Assembly (NCBI GenBank): GCA_013388745.1 | Contig: JACAER010000026.1 | Location: 1-64,000 of the forward strand | Direction of reading: 5' to 3' | Length of the DNA: 64,000 bases | Source: Chloroflexota bacterium | GTDB taxonomy: Bacteria > Chloroflexota > Anaerolineae > Aggregatilineales > Phototrophicaceae | Shown: positions 44,114 to 52,243 of the stretch, piece by piece | Numbering within the stretch: position 1 is the first letter of the stretch | Layout: every line of letters begins with the position of its first letter | Made by a program: the position numbers and the translations under genes | The notes under the pieces: generated by a model | The model's input: only the letters and a program-made list of their open reading frames with translations | Databases searched by the model: none | What the model was told of the DNA's origin: nothing

Positions 44114-45616
44114 ATGTCTACTCCGAATATTCCCTGCCCGCGCTGCAAAAAACCGCTGGCGCTGCATCAGGTCAGCGGCAAAATCCTGTGCAAAAACTGC
44201 GACTACATCCCTATCGACCGCACAGCCTATAAGATCGCGTTGATCAGCGGCGTCGATATGACCAGTGAGATGCACCCCGACAAGCTGCGCGGCGTGCGTA
44301 TTCATCGTCCCGGCACAGTACACAGCCGGGCGCTGGCGGCTTATAATACCGGCGAGGACTGTCTCAAAAAAGGGGAGAACGCGAAGGCACTGGAAGCCTT
44401 TACGCGCGCGCTCGACGCGCAGCCCGATCTGATCGACGCGCATTTGCAGGTTGCCCGCCTGAGCGATGATCCGCTGACCAAGGTACAGCATATCAACAGT
44501 GTACTGGAATACATCCCCAAGCAGGAAGACGCCTTTCGTATGGCGCTGGTGCTGATGGGCGCGCTCAGCGAGCAGGAAGCCGCGCGCACGCTGCACTATA
44601 ACGATCCGGCGCTGCAACACGTAGAGTACACCAACACACAGACGCAGGCCAATCTGTGCCCTATCTGCGGTGGCCGCATGTCTGTCGCAGAGCGCAGCGC
44701 CAAAATCAAATGTCCCTTCTGCGGCCATGAACAAACTATGCCCAAAGCGGTTGTATCCTCTGATGGGGCGGGACTGTCGATGGCGCTTATCAAACGTAAG
44801 GCACAGCCCGTGAAGTGGGTCATCGGCAGCCGCATTCTGCACTGCAAACAGTGCGGCGCGCAGCGCACTATCCCCGCGCGCAAGCTGACGGAACGCTGTC
44901 CTTTTTGCAACACGCCGCAGGTGGTCGTTAAGGACGCGCTGAATTCATTTCAACAGCCAGAGGGCGTTGTGCCCTTCGCCATCACGCGCGAACAGGCCGG
45001 CGCGGCTATCAAAGAGGCGCTGCAAAAAACAATGGAGCGCATCAAAGGCTTCTTTGATAATCGCAAAATCGCCCGCGCCACACTGGAAGGTGTGTATCTG
45101 CCGTTCTGGGTCTTCGATGCCAGCGTAGCAGTGCATGGCAATCGTTCTGATGGACGTGGGCGCGCCTCGTTCCCCGATTGGGTCGAAGACACGCTGTACT
45201 GCGCAGTCAACACGCCGGCGCGCGAACTCACGCAGAAGCTCGATACTTACGACCTGAGCGCGCTGCTGCCCTATGAGCCGCGCCTGCTGGCCGATTATCC
45301 CGCCGAACTGTACACCATCGACTACGATCAAGCTTCTATCGAGGCGCGCCCGCTCATCGCGCAGGTTTCCAAAGACCGCTATGACTTGATTGAGTTCAAC
45401 ACGGTGCGCGACCAACGCGGCGAGGAGCAGATGGTCGAAGTCTATCTGCGCGACAAAACGGTGCTGTTTCAGGAGATGACTTTTCAGTTGGTTCTGCTGC
45501 CCGTGTGGATCGCCGCACTGGTCGAAGTCGATGGCGACGTGCGTCCGGCGCTGGTCAACGGCCAGAACGCGCAGGTCGTGCTGGGCAGGGCGCAGAAGCC
45601 CAACGCCAACCCATAA
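44114..45616 (+). CDS. Zinc-ribbon/TPR protein, paralogue 2
   Basis: A 500-residue tandem duplicate of the preceding gene with the same order: N-terminal ribbon (CPRC...CKNCDYI), TPR-like segment (AYNTGEDCLKKGENAKALEAFTRAL), ribbons CPICGG...CPFCGHE and CKQC...CPFCNT, and the C-terminal domain (LEGVYLPFWVFDASVAV, LVLLPVWIAALVEVDGDVRPALVNG). The C-terminal halves are clearly more alike than the linkers, so the duplication is old. A bidirectional terminator lies 28 bases after the stop. Function unknown; co-transcription with paralogue 1 suggests a heteromeric complex or subfunctionalised pair. Confidence 0.6.
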   Translation: MSTPNIPCPRCKKPLALHQVSGKILCKNCDYIPIDRTAYKIALISGVDMTSEMHPDKLRGVRIHRPGTVHSRALAAYNTGEDCLKKGENAKALEAFTRALDAQPDLIDAHLQVARLSDDPLTKVQHINSVLEYIPKQEDAFRMALVLMGALSEQEAARTLHYNDPALQHVEYTNTQTQANLCPICGGRMSVAERSAKIKCPFCGHEQTMPKAVVSSDGAGLSMALIKRKAQPVKWVIGSRILHCKQCGAQRTIPARKLTERCPFCNTPQVVVKDALNSFQQPEGVVPFAITREQAGAAIKEALQKTMERIKGFFDNRKIARATLEGVYLPFWVFDASVAVHGNRSDGRGRASFPDWVEDTLYCAVNTPARELTQKLDTYDLSALLPYEPRLLADYPAELYTIDYDQASIEARPLIAQVSKDRYDLIEFNTVRDQRGEEQMVEVYLRDKTVLFQEMTFQLVLLPVWIAALVEVDGDVRPALVNGQNAQVVLGRAQKPNANP

Positions 45617-45643
45617 ACGGCCCGCGCAAACCTTTTCCACAAG

Positions 45644-45677
45644 AAAAAGCGGGTCTCAGCACGAGACCCGCTTTTTT
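45644..45677. terminator. Bidirectional intrinsic terminator
   Basis: An 11-bp perfect stem (AAGCGGGTCTC/GAGACCCGCTT) is flanked by A and T runs on both sides. It ends the zinc-ribbon operon on the + strand and the tRNA transcript on the - strand. Confidence 0.9.
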
Positions 45678-45678
45678 G

Positions 45679-45751
45679 CGCCCCTGGAGGGGATCGAACC
45701 CCCGACTCACTGCTTAGAAGGCAGTCACTCTATCCACTGAGTTACAGGGGC
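45679..45751 (-). tRNA. tRNA-Arg (anticodon TCT)
   Basis: The reverse strand folds as a cloverleaf of 73 bases. The acceptor stem is GCCCCTG paired with CAGGGGC, the D arm is TAACTCAGTGGATAGAGT, the anticodon arm CTGCC-TTCTAAG-CAG reads TCT (Arg, codons AGA/AGG), and the T arm GGGGG-TTCGATC-CCCTC holds the invariant TTCGA. The discriminator base is G and the 3' CCA is not encoded. Confidence 0.95.
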
Positions 45752-45776
45752 GTTTTTATGCCGATTGGGCAATTTT

Positions 45777-45805
45777 ATTAGATCATAGAAGCGCACGATT
45801 TTCAA
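45777..45805 (-). promoter_or_regulatory. Promoter of the tRNA-Arg gene
   Basis: On the reverse strand TTGAAA and TCTAAT are separated by 17 bases and end 26 bases before the tRNA 5' end, the usual distance for a short tRNA leader. Confidence 0.55.
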
Positions 45806-45856
45806 GCGCAGGGCTGTGCGGGGAAAATCACATCATGCTCTAATGCAGCTTTCATG

Positions 45857-45870
45857 TCAATTTAAATTGA
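45857..45870. promoter_or_regulatory. Perfect 14-bp palindrome upstream of the PhoX-like gene
   Basis: TCAATTTAAATTGA is its own reverse complement and lies 93 bases before the ATG at 45963, in the only intergenic region longer than 300 bases (45617-45962, which also holds the terminator and tRNA). It has the size and symmetry of an operator for a dimeric repressor; no regulator can be named. Confidence 0.35.
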
Positions 45871-45962
45871 AGTGCGAACGCATTTAACCCCCCAGAGTAA
45901 AAGTCAATGCTGGCGCTCAATTAACGCGCCATATCGTAAACCTCGATAGAAGGAATAAAACC

Positions 45963-47456
45963 ATGAAGCAGCACCGTACCGCTTTCCTTGTCCTGATGAT
46001 TTGTATTTTTGCACTTGTTTCGCTCACGCCGGTTGTGGCGCAGGACGCCACCGGCAATATGATCGGCCTCGATCATCCTTTTGCGGCCTTCCTCGAAAGC
46101 CGTGCCTATGGCGCCTCTGTAGGAGCGACCGCCGAATTTAACAAGATGGAATGGGTCGTGATTGATAACGCCAACATGCGCCTGTACTTGGCGATGAGCG
46201 ACATCACGGGCGCGATGAGCGACGGCGAAGGCGAAATCTCAGTGGACGAAAACCGCTGCGGTATCGTCTACTACGCTGACCTGGCGGCTGATTACACCAT
46301 AAGCGAACTGCGTCCGCTGGTTATCGGCGGCCCGTATAACCCCGATGGCGCGCCGAACCGCTGCGCTGTGGAAAACATTTCCAACCCCGATGGCCTGGCG
46401 CTGGATGCGCGTGGCCGTCTGTGGATTGCAGAAGATACGGGCAACCACCGCAACAACATGCTGTGGGTCTATGACCCGGCGGACAGCTCGCTGAAGCGCT
46501 TCGGCTATGTGCCGCGCGGCGCGGAAGTGACCGGCGCGTATATCGCCAGCAACGGCACGCTGTTCTTTAGCAACCAGCACCCCCGCGCGACCAACGTGTA
46601 TCCGTTCAATGCGGGTACTGTGGTGGCGATCAATGGCTTCAACGCCAATACCGATGATTTTGAGCCGATTGCTGTGCCGGAAGGCGATGCGCAGCTCACG
46701 CTGGGCGTGGCGGCGGGCAGCGTGCAGGTGATCGCGCGCTCCGGCGACCCGATCCCGGCCAGCTTTAGCGGCGAAGTCTTCGGCGGCATTTATCGTCCTG
46801 ATGGCTCGCTTCAGGGAGTTAGCAACGACCCCGATGGTTTGATGTGGCTGCCCGTGGGTGATGGCAGCGAGGGTTGGCTGTACATTAATTACGAAAGCAT
46901 TGCTGGTGCTGTTGGCCGTATTTACCTGCGCCAGACCGACGGCGCCTATGAAGTTCTGGATGGCCAGATGGTCGATTTCTCCAGTGTGAACGGCACCTGG
47001 ACTAACTGCGGTTCGAGCGTCACACCCTGGAACACCGGCATTACCTCCGAAGAATACGAACCGATCGCTAGCGATTTCAACAATGTGGTGGGCATGAGCG
47101 ATTATCTGGGCTGGGATGCTAACCCGTATGATTATGGTTGGCTGGTTGAACTGGCGCCAGATGGGGTTGGTGACCGTGTGACCAAGCGCTATGCGCTGGG
47201 CCGCTTCAGCCACGAAAACGCCTGGGTTGCTGGTGACGAGGTCACGGTCTATCACGGCGATGATGGCGGTAACGTTATGCTGTTCCGCTCGGTCGCTGCC
47301 GAAGCGGGCGATCTTTCGACCGCGACGCTGTACGCGGGCCGCGTGACACAGATGGGCGGCACGGGCGCGGAACATTACTTCCAGATCGAATGGATTGAAC
47401 TCGGCACCGCGACGGATGCCGACATTGAAGCGGCTATCCGTGAACTGGATCGCTAA
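45963..47456 (+). CDS. Secreted PhoX-like (DUF839) protein
   Basis: A 497-residue exported protein with a Sec-type signal peptide (FLVLMICIFALVSLTPVVAQ). It matches the PhoX/DUF839 beta-propeller family, whose founder is a Ca2+/Fe3+ alkaline phosphatase. The signature GTWTNCGSSVTPWNTGITSEEY near residue 340 corresponds to the family's active-site segment, and VTKRYALGRFSHENA near residue 400 is also characteristic. Other blade-like repeats are SNPDGLALDARGRLWIAED and GSLQGVSNDPDGLMWLPV. PhoX proteins are usually Tat-exported because the metal is loaded inside; this one lacks a twin-Arg motif. AGAAGGAAT precedes the ATG. A cytochrome c gene follows after 86 bases. Confidence 0.8.
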   Translation: MKQHRTAFLVLMICIFALVSLTPVVAQDATGNMIGLDHPFAAFLESRAYGASVGATAEFNKMEWVVIDNANMRLYLAMSDITGAMSDGEGEISVDENRCGIVYYADLAADYTISELRPLVIGGPYNPDGAPNRCAVENISNPDGLALDARGRLWIAEDTGNHRNNMLWVYDPADSSLKRFGYVPRGAEVTGAYIASNGTLFFSNQHPRATNVYPFNAGTVVAINGFNANTDDFEPIAVPEGDAQLTLGVAAGSVQVIARSGDPIPASFSGEVFGGIYRPDGSLQGVSNDPDGLMWLPVGDGSEGWLYINYESIAGAVGRIYLRQTDGAYEVLDGQMVDFSSVNGTWTNCGSSVTPWNTGITSEEYEPIASDFNNVVGMSDYLGWDANPYDYGWLVELAPDGVGDRVTKRYALGRFSHENAWVAGDEVTVYHGDDGGNVMLFRSVAAEAGDLSTATLYAGRVTQMGGTGAEHYFQIEWIELGTATDADIEAAIRELDR

Positions 47457-47474
47457 ACTGTACTGACTTTTCGG

Positions 47475-47503
47475 CTGCCCGCTGGTCTTTGGCCGGTGGG
47501 CAG
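47475..47503 (+). other. Hairpin between the PhoX-like and cytochrome genes
   Basis: CTGCCCGCTGG can pair with CCGGTGGGCAG through G-U pairs around a TCTTTGG-type loop, 18 bases after the PhoX stop. No T tract follows, so it may modulate expression of the downstream gene or merely protect the 3' end. Confidence 0.35.
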
Positions 47504-47542
47504 TCCCCCGCCTCATCCCCTGAGTAAGCGAGGTCTGCGGCT

Positions 47543-48319
47543 ATGCATGACAAACGCTCCAACGGCTGGTTACAAGCGAGTCTGCTGATGCTTGGCGTGA
47601 GCCTGCTTGTTGCGCTCATGGTGAGCGCGCAGCTTGAGCGGCGTTTGGTGCTGCCAGCGGTTTTTGCGACCTATACCCCCTACAGTGGGCGCTGGCTTCA
47701 CACTGAGATTGAAACCCTGGCGACCATCCCGCTGCCGCCTATGCAGCTCATCTTAGACGTGGCTGCCGATGGCGCGATCAGCGGCCAGCTTTCGCTTTTT
47801 CCGCTCGATGTCCCGCCGAACGCGGTGGATCTGATCGCGCGCAACGGCTGCACTGTAGTGTTTGATACGCTGATACCCGGCACTGAAGCGATCCAGGGGG
47901 TATTTGTCAGCGACAGCAGAGCTATCATTCAAATTCAGGTCAGCGAATGCCAGGTCAAGTACTTTGGCCCGATTGCCTTGAGCGCGCCCGTAAGCGCGCG
48001 CTTCACGGTCGAATACAGCGAAGCTGCTACCCGCGCCCTGGAACGCGCCGCCAATGCCACTCTAACGCCGCTTGACGCCGGGTTGCAAGTCTTTGCCACC
48101 TACTGCGCGGTTTGCCATGGAGCTTACGGTGAAGGCGCGCCTGGAGTGCCTGACCTGGACACAGCAGACATCAGCACGCGCCCAGAGGAGCAGTTGTTGA
48201 CTATCATCAATCTGGGCATTGCCAACACCGGGATGCCCGCCTGGGGGCAGATTCTGACCGATGCCGAAAAGACCGGCGTTCTGCTGGTGCTGCGTAACAT
48301 TCAGGTGCTGCGCCCATAA
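47543..48319 (+). CDS. Membrane-anchored monohaem cytochrome c
   Basis: A 258-residue protein with an uncleaved N-terminal membrane helix (ASLLMLGVSLLVALMVSA), an uncharacterised beta-rich domain (about 45-170) containing two Cys, and a C-terminal class I cytochrome c domain (about 175-258). The haem motif is CAVCHG (Cys188, Cys191, His192), and the distal ligand is probably Met231 in NTGMPAWG. It carries electrons outside the membrane. It follows the PhoX-like gene on the same strand and may be co-transcribed with it, although a hairpin separates the two. Confidence 0.85.
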   Translation: MHDKRSNGWLQASLLMLGVSLLVALMVSAQLERRLVLPAVFATYTPYSGRWLHTEIETLATIPLPPMQLILDVAADGAISGQLSLFPLDVPPNAVDLIARNGCTVVFDTLIPGTEAIQGVFVSDSRAIIQIQVSECQVKYFGPIALSAPVSARFTVEYSEAATRALERAANATLTPLDAGLQVFATYCAVCHGAYGEGAPGVPDLDTADISTRPEEQLLTIINLGIANTGMPAWGQILTDAEKTGVLLVLRNIQVLRP

Positions 48320-48364
48320 CCCCACGCGCCTTGCCTTTTCTCTCCGCGTCGCTTCGATTCCACG

Positions 48365-48393
48365 TTGCCCCGCTTCCAGCGATATGGTATACT
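48365..48393 (+). promoter_or_regulatory. Promoter of gyrB
   Basis: TTGCCC and TATACT with a 17-base spacer lie 158 bases before the gyrB start, directly after the cytochrome gene. This predicts a leader of about 150 bases that includes the hairpin at 48473-48496. Confidence 0.55.
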
Positions 48394-48472
48394 AATGAAG
48401 AGCAAATGACTAAATTGAACGTCATTTTTGCACATCAGCCCTGAAACCTTAACTGCACACATAGCCCCCCCC

Positions 48473-48496
48473 GCCAGCGCACATCGCTGCGCTGGC
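48473..48496 (+). promoter_or_regulatory. Leader hairpin of gyrB
   Basis: A perfect 9-bp stem GCCAGCGCA/TGCGCTGGC with a 6-base loop lies between the predicted promoter and the start codon. No T tract follows, so it is more likely a leader structure than a terminator of the upstream gene. Confidence 0.4.
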
Positions 48497-48551
48497 CTTG
48501 TGTTGAGTTGGGCAGCGGGCCTACCCACAATGACAGTCTAAGGAGCGTAAA

Positions 48552-51500
48552 TTGGTAAACAGAAACGGCTCTCCCGCCTATACAGAAGAAAGCATTCAGC
48601 GCCTTAAGCCGATGGAACATGTCCGCCTGCGCCCCGGCATGTATGTCGGCGGCACAGACGCGCGCGCGCTGCATCATCTGATTTACGAAATTGTCGATAA
48701 CTCCGTAGACGAAGCGCTGGCAGGCCGCTGCGATCACATCTGGGTCACGCTGTACGATGGCAATCGTGTCTCGGTGATGGACAACGGCAGCGGCATCCCT
48801 GTTGGCGTTCACAAGGAGGAGGGCGTTTCTACCCTGCAACTGGTGCTCACCGAAATCGGCGCGGGCGGCAAGTTCAACAACAGCGCCTACAAGGTCAGCG
48901 GCGGTTTGCACGGTGTCGGCGCGTCGGCGGTCAACGCGCTTTCGGCGGAATTGCACGCCGAAGTCTGGCGCGATGGCTACCTGTGGTCGCAGACCTATCA
49001 AGCAGGCACGCCTGTGACTGAAGTGCTGCGCGTGCGGGAAATGAACGCGAACGAATCTACCGGCACGCGCATCTCGTTCGTGCCCGATTTCACGGTGCTG
49101 GAATACAACGAGTTCAGCTATTCCACGCTGGCGCAGCGCTTCCGCGAAATGGCCTTTGTGACGCGCAAGGTCGCTATCACGCTGCGCGACGAACGCGGCG
49201 ACGACTTCCCGCGTGAAATCACCTTCTATTTTGAAGGCGGGCTGCATTCTTTCGTGCGTTATTTGAACCGCAACCGCCAGCCGCTGCACACGCCGATCTA
49301 CATTGAACGTGATGTGCAGGCCGCGCCAGCCGAAGGCAAAGACCCCTATTCTATCGGCGTCGAAATCGCCTTCCAGTACACCGACACGGCTACCGTCACC
49401 GAGCTGGCCTTCGCCAACACCATCAATACCCCCGACGGCGGGATGCACCTCACCGGGCTGCGTTCGGCCATCACCAGCGTCATCAACCGCTACGCACGCA
49501 AAGCGGGGATACTGAAGGAAAAAGACCAGAATTTTTCCGGCAGCGATACGCTGGAAGGCATCACCGCCATCGTCAGCATCAAGCATCCGCACCCATCGTT
49601 CGAGAGCCAGACCAAAGTCAAGCTGATTAATCCCGAAGTGCAGGGCGCGGTCTCGCAAGTCGTTTCCGAAGCGCTCAACGAGTTTATGGAACTGAACCCG
49701 CGCGAAGCGCGGCGCATTGTCGAAAAATGCATGACGAGCATGCGCGCGCGTGAAGCGGCGCGTAAAGCGCGCGATCTCGTGCGCAGCGGCCCCAGCCTGC
49801 TGGAGAGCAGCACGCTGCCCGGCAAACTGGCCGACTGCTCGCAGCACGGCGAAAACGCGGAAATTTATATTGTTGAGGGCGATTCGGCGGGGGGAAGCGC
49901 AAAACAGGCACGTGATCGCCATTTCCAGGCGATTCTGCCGCTGCGTGGCAAGATTCTCAACACTGAACGCGCGCGCCTCGATAAAATTCTCGACAACAAC
50001 GAAATCAAAGCGCTCATTTCGGCGCTCGGCACCGGCATCGCCGAGGATTTCGACCTGAGCCGGCTGCGCTATGGGCGTGTGATTTGCATGAGTGTCGCCG
50101 GTGATGAGCCGACGCTCGTCATGGACAATCACGGCCAGATCGAACTCGTTCACATTGGCACATTTATCGATGACTGTCTCGAAGGCCGCCGCGACAGCGC
50201 GCAGTATCAGGTGGTGTCCTTCGATCTGCGACGGCACAATACACGCTTCCGCTCCCTTAAGGCCGTGATTCGTCACCGCCACGAAGAAGCGATGTACAAG
50301 GTGACCACGCGCTATAATCGCGCGGTCAAAGTCACTTCGTCGCATAGTGTTTTCGTGTATGATGACGGCAAACTGGTGCTGAAAAAAGGGAACGAAATTC
50401 GTCCCGGCGATCTGCTGGTTGCCAGCCGCCGGCTGCCACGCCCCGAAGCCAGTCCGACACACGTTGATCTGCTGCAAACCTTCGCACAGGCCAAACTGAT
50501 GGATGCCCTGTATTTGCGTGGAGCTGCGGTCGAAAAGATTGCCCGCCAGCGTGTCCTGGACAAAGTTAGCCGCCTTGATTTGTGGAGTGAAGCGCATGTC
50601 CGCGTGATGCCCGAAACGTGGTCGGCGCTTGCAGCTCACCGTCAGGCACGCGGCTTATCGCAAAAGCAGGTCGCGGAGGCCATCGGCGTCAAACAGCCGA
50701 TCACCATCAGCCACTATGAGCGCGGCGTGCATCGCCCCATTCTGCCGACGTTCGAGCGTTACCTGAAGGCTATCGGCTGGGATGAACAGGTAGATTACAC
50801 GCTTGCGCTCTCCAAAATGGAAGACCTGCTGACTCCGTATGAGGACAGCCGCAACGCTCGCTGGCGCGAGATCGGCGCGTATAAGCCTTTCACGCACTTC
50901 AGTGAGAACGAATTAGCCCAACTTGATGCGCAGGTGGAAATCGTGCCGCGCGCGCATGGCGACAAAGCGTTCGGACGCTATCTGCCCATCAGCCGCGATC
51001 TGTTATGGTTTCTCGGCTGGTTCGTGGCCGAAGGCACACTGAGCGCCCATCAGGTCAGCCTGGATCTCGGTCAAAAGGACGAACGCTTTATCGAGGAACT
51101 GAGCCGCGCGATTGAAGCCGTTTTCGGCGAAACGCCGCGCTGCTATCATGACCCGGACAGCCTGGGCATCAAGCTGTATTTCCACAGTGTGCTGGCGGCG
51201 CGTTTGCTGCGTGCATGGGGGCTGGACGGCAAAGCGCACGAAAAGCGCCTGCCGGACATCGTGCTCAGTCTGCCCGAAACGCTTCAATACGCATTTCTGG
51301 AGGGCTATTTTCTGGGGGATGGCACTAGCGCTGGCGCGCATCTCGCCATGACAACCAATTCGCCTGCGCTGAAAGACGGACTGCTTTATCTGCTCGGCCA
51401 GCTTGGTCTGTTGGCTTCGCATGGTGAACGTCAGCCCGGCAGAGCTTCTGATCCCGCGATCCAGACACGGCATCCCTATTACGTCATCACCATTGGCGGC

Positions 51501-52181
51501 AAGCAGCAGCTGGATCTGTGCCGCCCGATCTGGCAGCGCCACGCCCACGCCCCGCATATCGATGCCTACGTGCGTTCCGAAAAGCGCAAGGCACTGGATT
51601 GTGTGACGATCAGCGATGATCTGGTCGGGCTGGAAGTGCTGACAGCGCGGGAGATCGCGCCCGTGGGCGAGTATGTTTACGATTTTTCGGTGGAAGAGGA
51701 CGAAAATTTCATCTGCGGCGTGGGCGGCCTGTGCGCGCACAACACCGACGCGGACGTTGATGGCGCCCATATCCGCACACTGCTGCTCACCTTCTTCTAT
51801 CGTCACATGACGCCGCTTATCCAGGAAGGGCATCTTTATATCGCGCAGCCGCCGATTTTCCTGCTCAAGAGCGGCAAGAACCTGCAATATGTTTATGCCG
51901 AAGCTGGCTTGACCGAGCAGGATTTGCTGGCCAAAGCGCTCAAACGCTTCGACCATCCCGATAAGGTCGGCGTGCAGCGCTATAAGGGTCTGGGCGAAAT
52001 GAACCCCGAACAACTGTGGGTCACGACCATGGATCCGGCGCACCGCACGCTGCTGCAAGTCACGATTGACGATGCCGCCGAGGCCGATCGCGTCTTCGAT
52101 ATGCTGATGGGCAGCAGTGTCCCGCCGCGCCGCCGCTTTATCCAGACGCACGCGCGCACGGTGCGCAATCTGGATATTTAG
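48552..52181 (+). CDS. gyrB: DNA gyrase subunit B, interrupted by an intein
   Basis: The 1209-residue precursor gives a 658-residue GyrB after removal of the 551-residue insert at residues 514-1064. The GHKL ATPase is shown by EIVDNSVDEALAG, MDNGSGIPV and GGLHGVGASAVNALS. The Toprim domain has EGDSAGG near residue 441 and, after the insert, TDADVDGAHIRTLLL. The C-terminus QRYKGLGEMN ... TVRNLDI is classical. With GyrA it introduces negative supercoils using ATP. The start is a TTG with AAGGAGCG 6 bases upstream; no ATG in frame is possible before the ATPase domain. It is most likely GyrB rather than ParE, but both are similar and no gyrA or parC lies here. A bidirectional terminator follows. 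Confidence 0.93.
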   Translation: MVNRNGSPAYTEESIQRLKPMEHVRLRPGMYVGGTDARALHHLIYEIVDNSVDEALAGRCDHIWVTLYDGNRVSVMDNGSGIPVGVHKEEGVSTLQLVLTEIGAGGKFNNSAYKVSGGLHGVGASAVNALSAELHAEVWRDGYLWSQTYQAGTPVTEVLRVREMNANESTGTRISFVPDFTVLEYNEFSYSTLAQRFREMAFVTRKVAITLRDERGDDFPREITFYFEGGLHSFVRYLNRNRQPLHTPIYIERDVQAAPAEGKDPYSIGVEIAFQYTDTATVTELAFANTINTPDGGMHLTGLRSAITSVINRYARKAGILKEKDQNFSGSDTLEGITAIVSIKHPHPSFESQTKVKLINPEVQGAVSQVVSEALNEFMELNPREARRIVEKCMTSMRAREAARKARDLVRSGPSLLESSTLPGKLADCSQHGENAEIYIVEGDSAGGSAKQARDRHFQAILPLRGKILNTERARLDKILDNNEIKALISALGTGIAEDFDLSRLRYGRVICMSVAGDEPTLVMDNHGQIELVHIGTFIDDCLEGRRDSAQYQVVSFDLRRHNTRFRSLKAVIRHRHEEAMYKVTTRYNRAVKVTSSHSVFVYDDGKLVLKKGNEIRPGDLLVASRRLPRPEASPTHVDLLQTFAQAKLMDALYLRGAAVEKIARQRVLDKVSRLDLWSEAHVRVMPETWSALAAHRQARGLSQKQVAEAIGVKQPITISHYERGVHRPILPTFERYLKAIGWDEQVDYTLALSKMEDLLTPYEDSRNARWREIGAYKPFTHFSENELAQLDAQVEIVPRAHGDKAFGRYLPISRDLLWFLGWFVAEGTLSAHQVSLDLGQKDERFIEELSRAIEAVFGETPRCYHDPDSLGIKLYFHSVLAARLLRAWGLDGKAHEKRLPDIVLSLPETLQYAFLEGYFLGDGTSAGAHLAMTTNSPALKDGLLYLLGQLGLLASHGERQPGRASDPAIQTRHPYYVITIGGKQQLDLCRPIWQRHAHAPHIDAYVRSEKRKALDCVTISDDLVGLEVLTAREIAPVGEYVYDFSVEEDENFICGVGGLCAHNTDADVDGAHIRTLLLTFFYRHMTPLIQEGHLYIAQPPIFLLKSGKNLQYVYAEAGLTEQDLLAKALKRFDHPDKVGVQRYKGLGEMNPEQLWVTTMDPAHRTLLQVTIDDAAEADRVFDMLMGSSVPPRRRFIQTHARTVRNLDI
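50091..51743 (+). mobile_element. Intein in gyrB with LAGLIDADG endonuclease and XRE-type HTH
   Basis: The insert lies exactly before TDADVDG of the Toprim domain, a known intein site class. It begins with Ser (SVAGDEPTLV, block A), has block B TSSH (Thr595, His598), and ends in block F VYDFSV...NFICGVGG and block G CAHN, followed by Thr as the +1 extein nucleophile. Two LAGLIDADG-type helices are present with their acidic residues: LGWFVAEGT (Glu827) and LEGYFLGDGT (Asp923), so the homing endonuclease looks intact. Between block B and the endonuclease lies a helix-turn-helix (about residues 690-745; RGLSQKQVAEAIGVKQPITISHYERG). All splicing residues are present, so autocatalytic splicing is expected. 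Confidence 0.92.
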
Positions 52182-52187
52182 CGCCAG

Positions 52188-52229
52188 AAAAAAGAGGTCG
52201 GGGGATCGCTCCCGGCCTCTTTTTGTTTT
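52188..52229. terminator. Bidirectional terminator between gyrB and the SRPBCC gene
   Basis: A stem of 14 bp (AAAAAGAGGTCGGG pairing with CCCGGCCTCTTTTT, one mismatch) with an 8-base loop and flanking A/T runs serves the convergent genes on both strands. Confidence 0.88.
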
Positions 52230-52243
52230 CACGAGACCAGCGC

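Noticed and set aside
45644-45677. The strong inverted repeat before tRNA-Arg considered as an integration site or repeat element.
   Set aside because: A/T runs on both sides and its position between convergent units fit a bidirectional terminator; no integrase or duplicated tRNA end is present.
48435-50639. A 734-codon reverse frame opposite gyrB.
   Set aside because: It covers conserved GyrB and intein motifs on the + strand; the translation shows no family signature.
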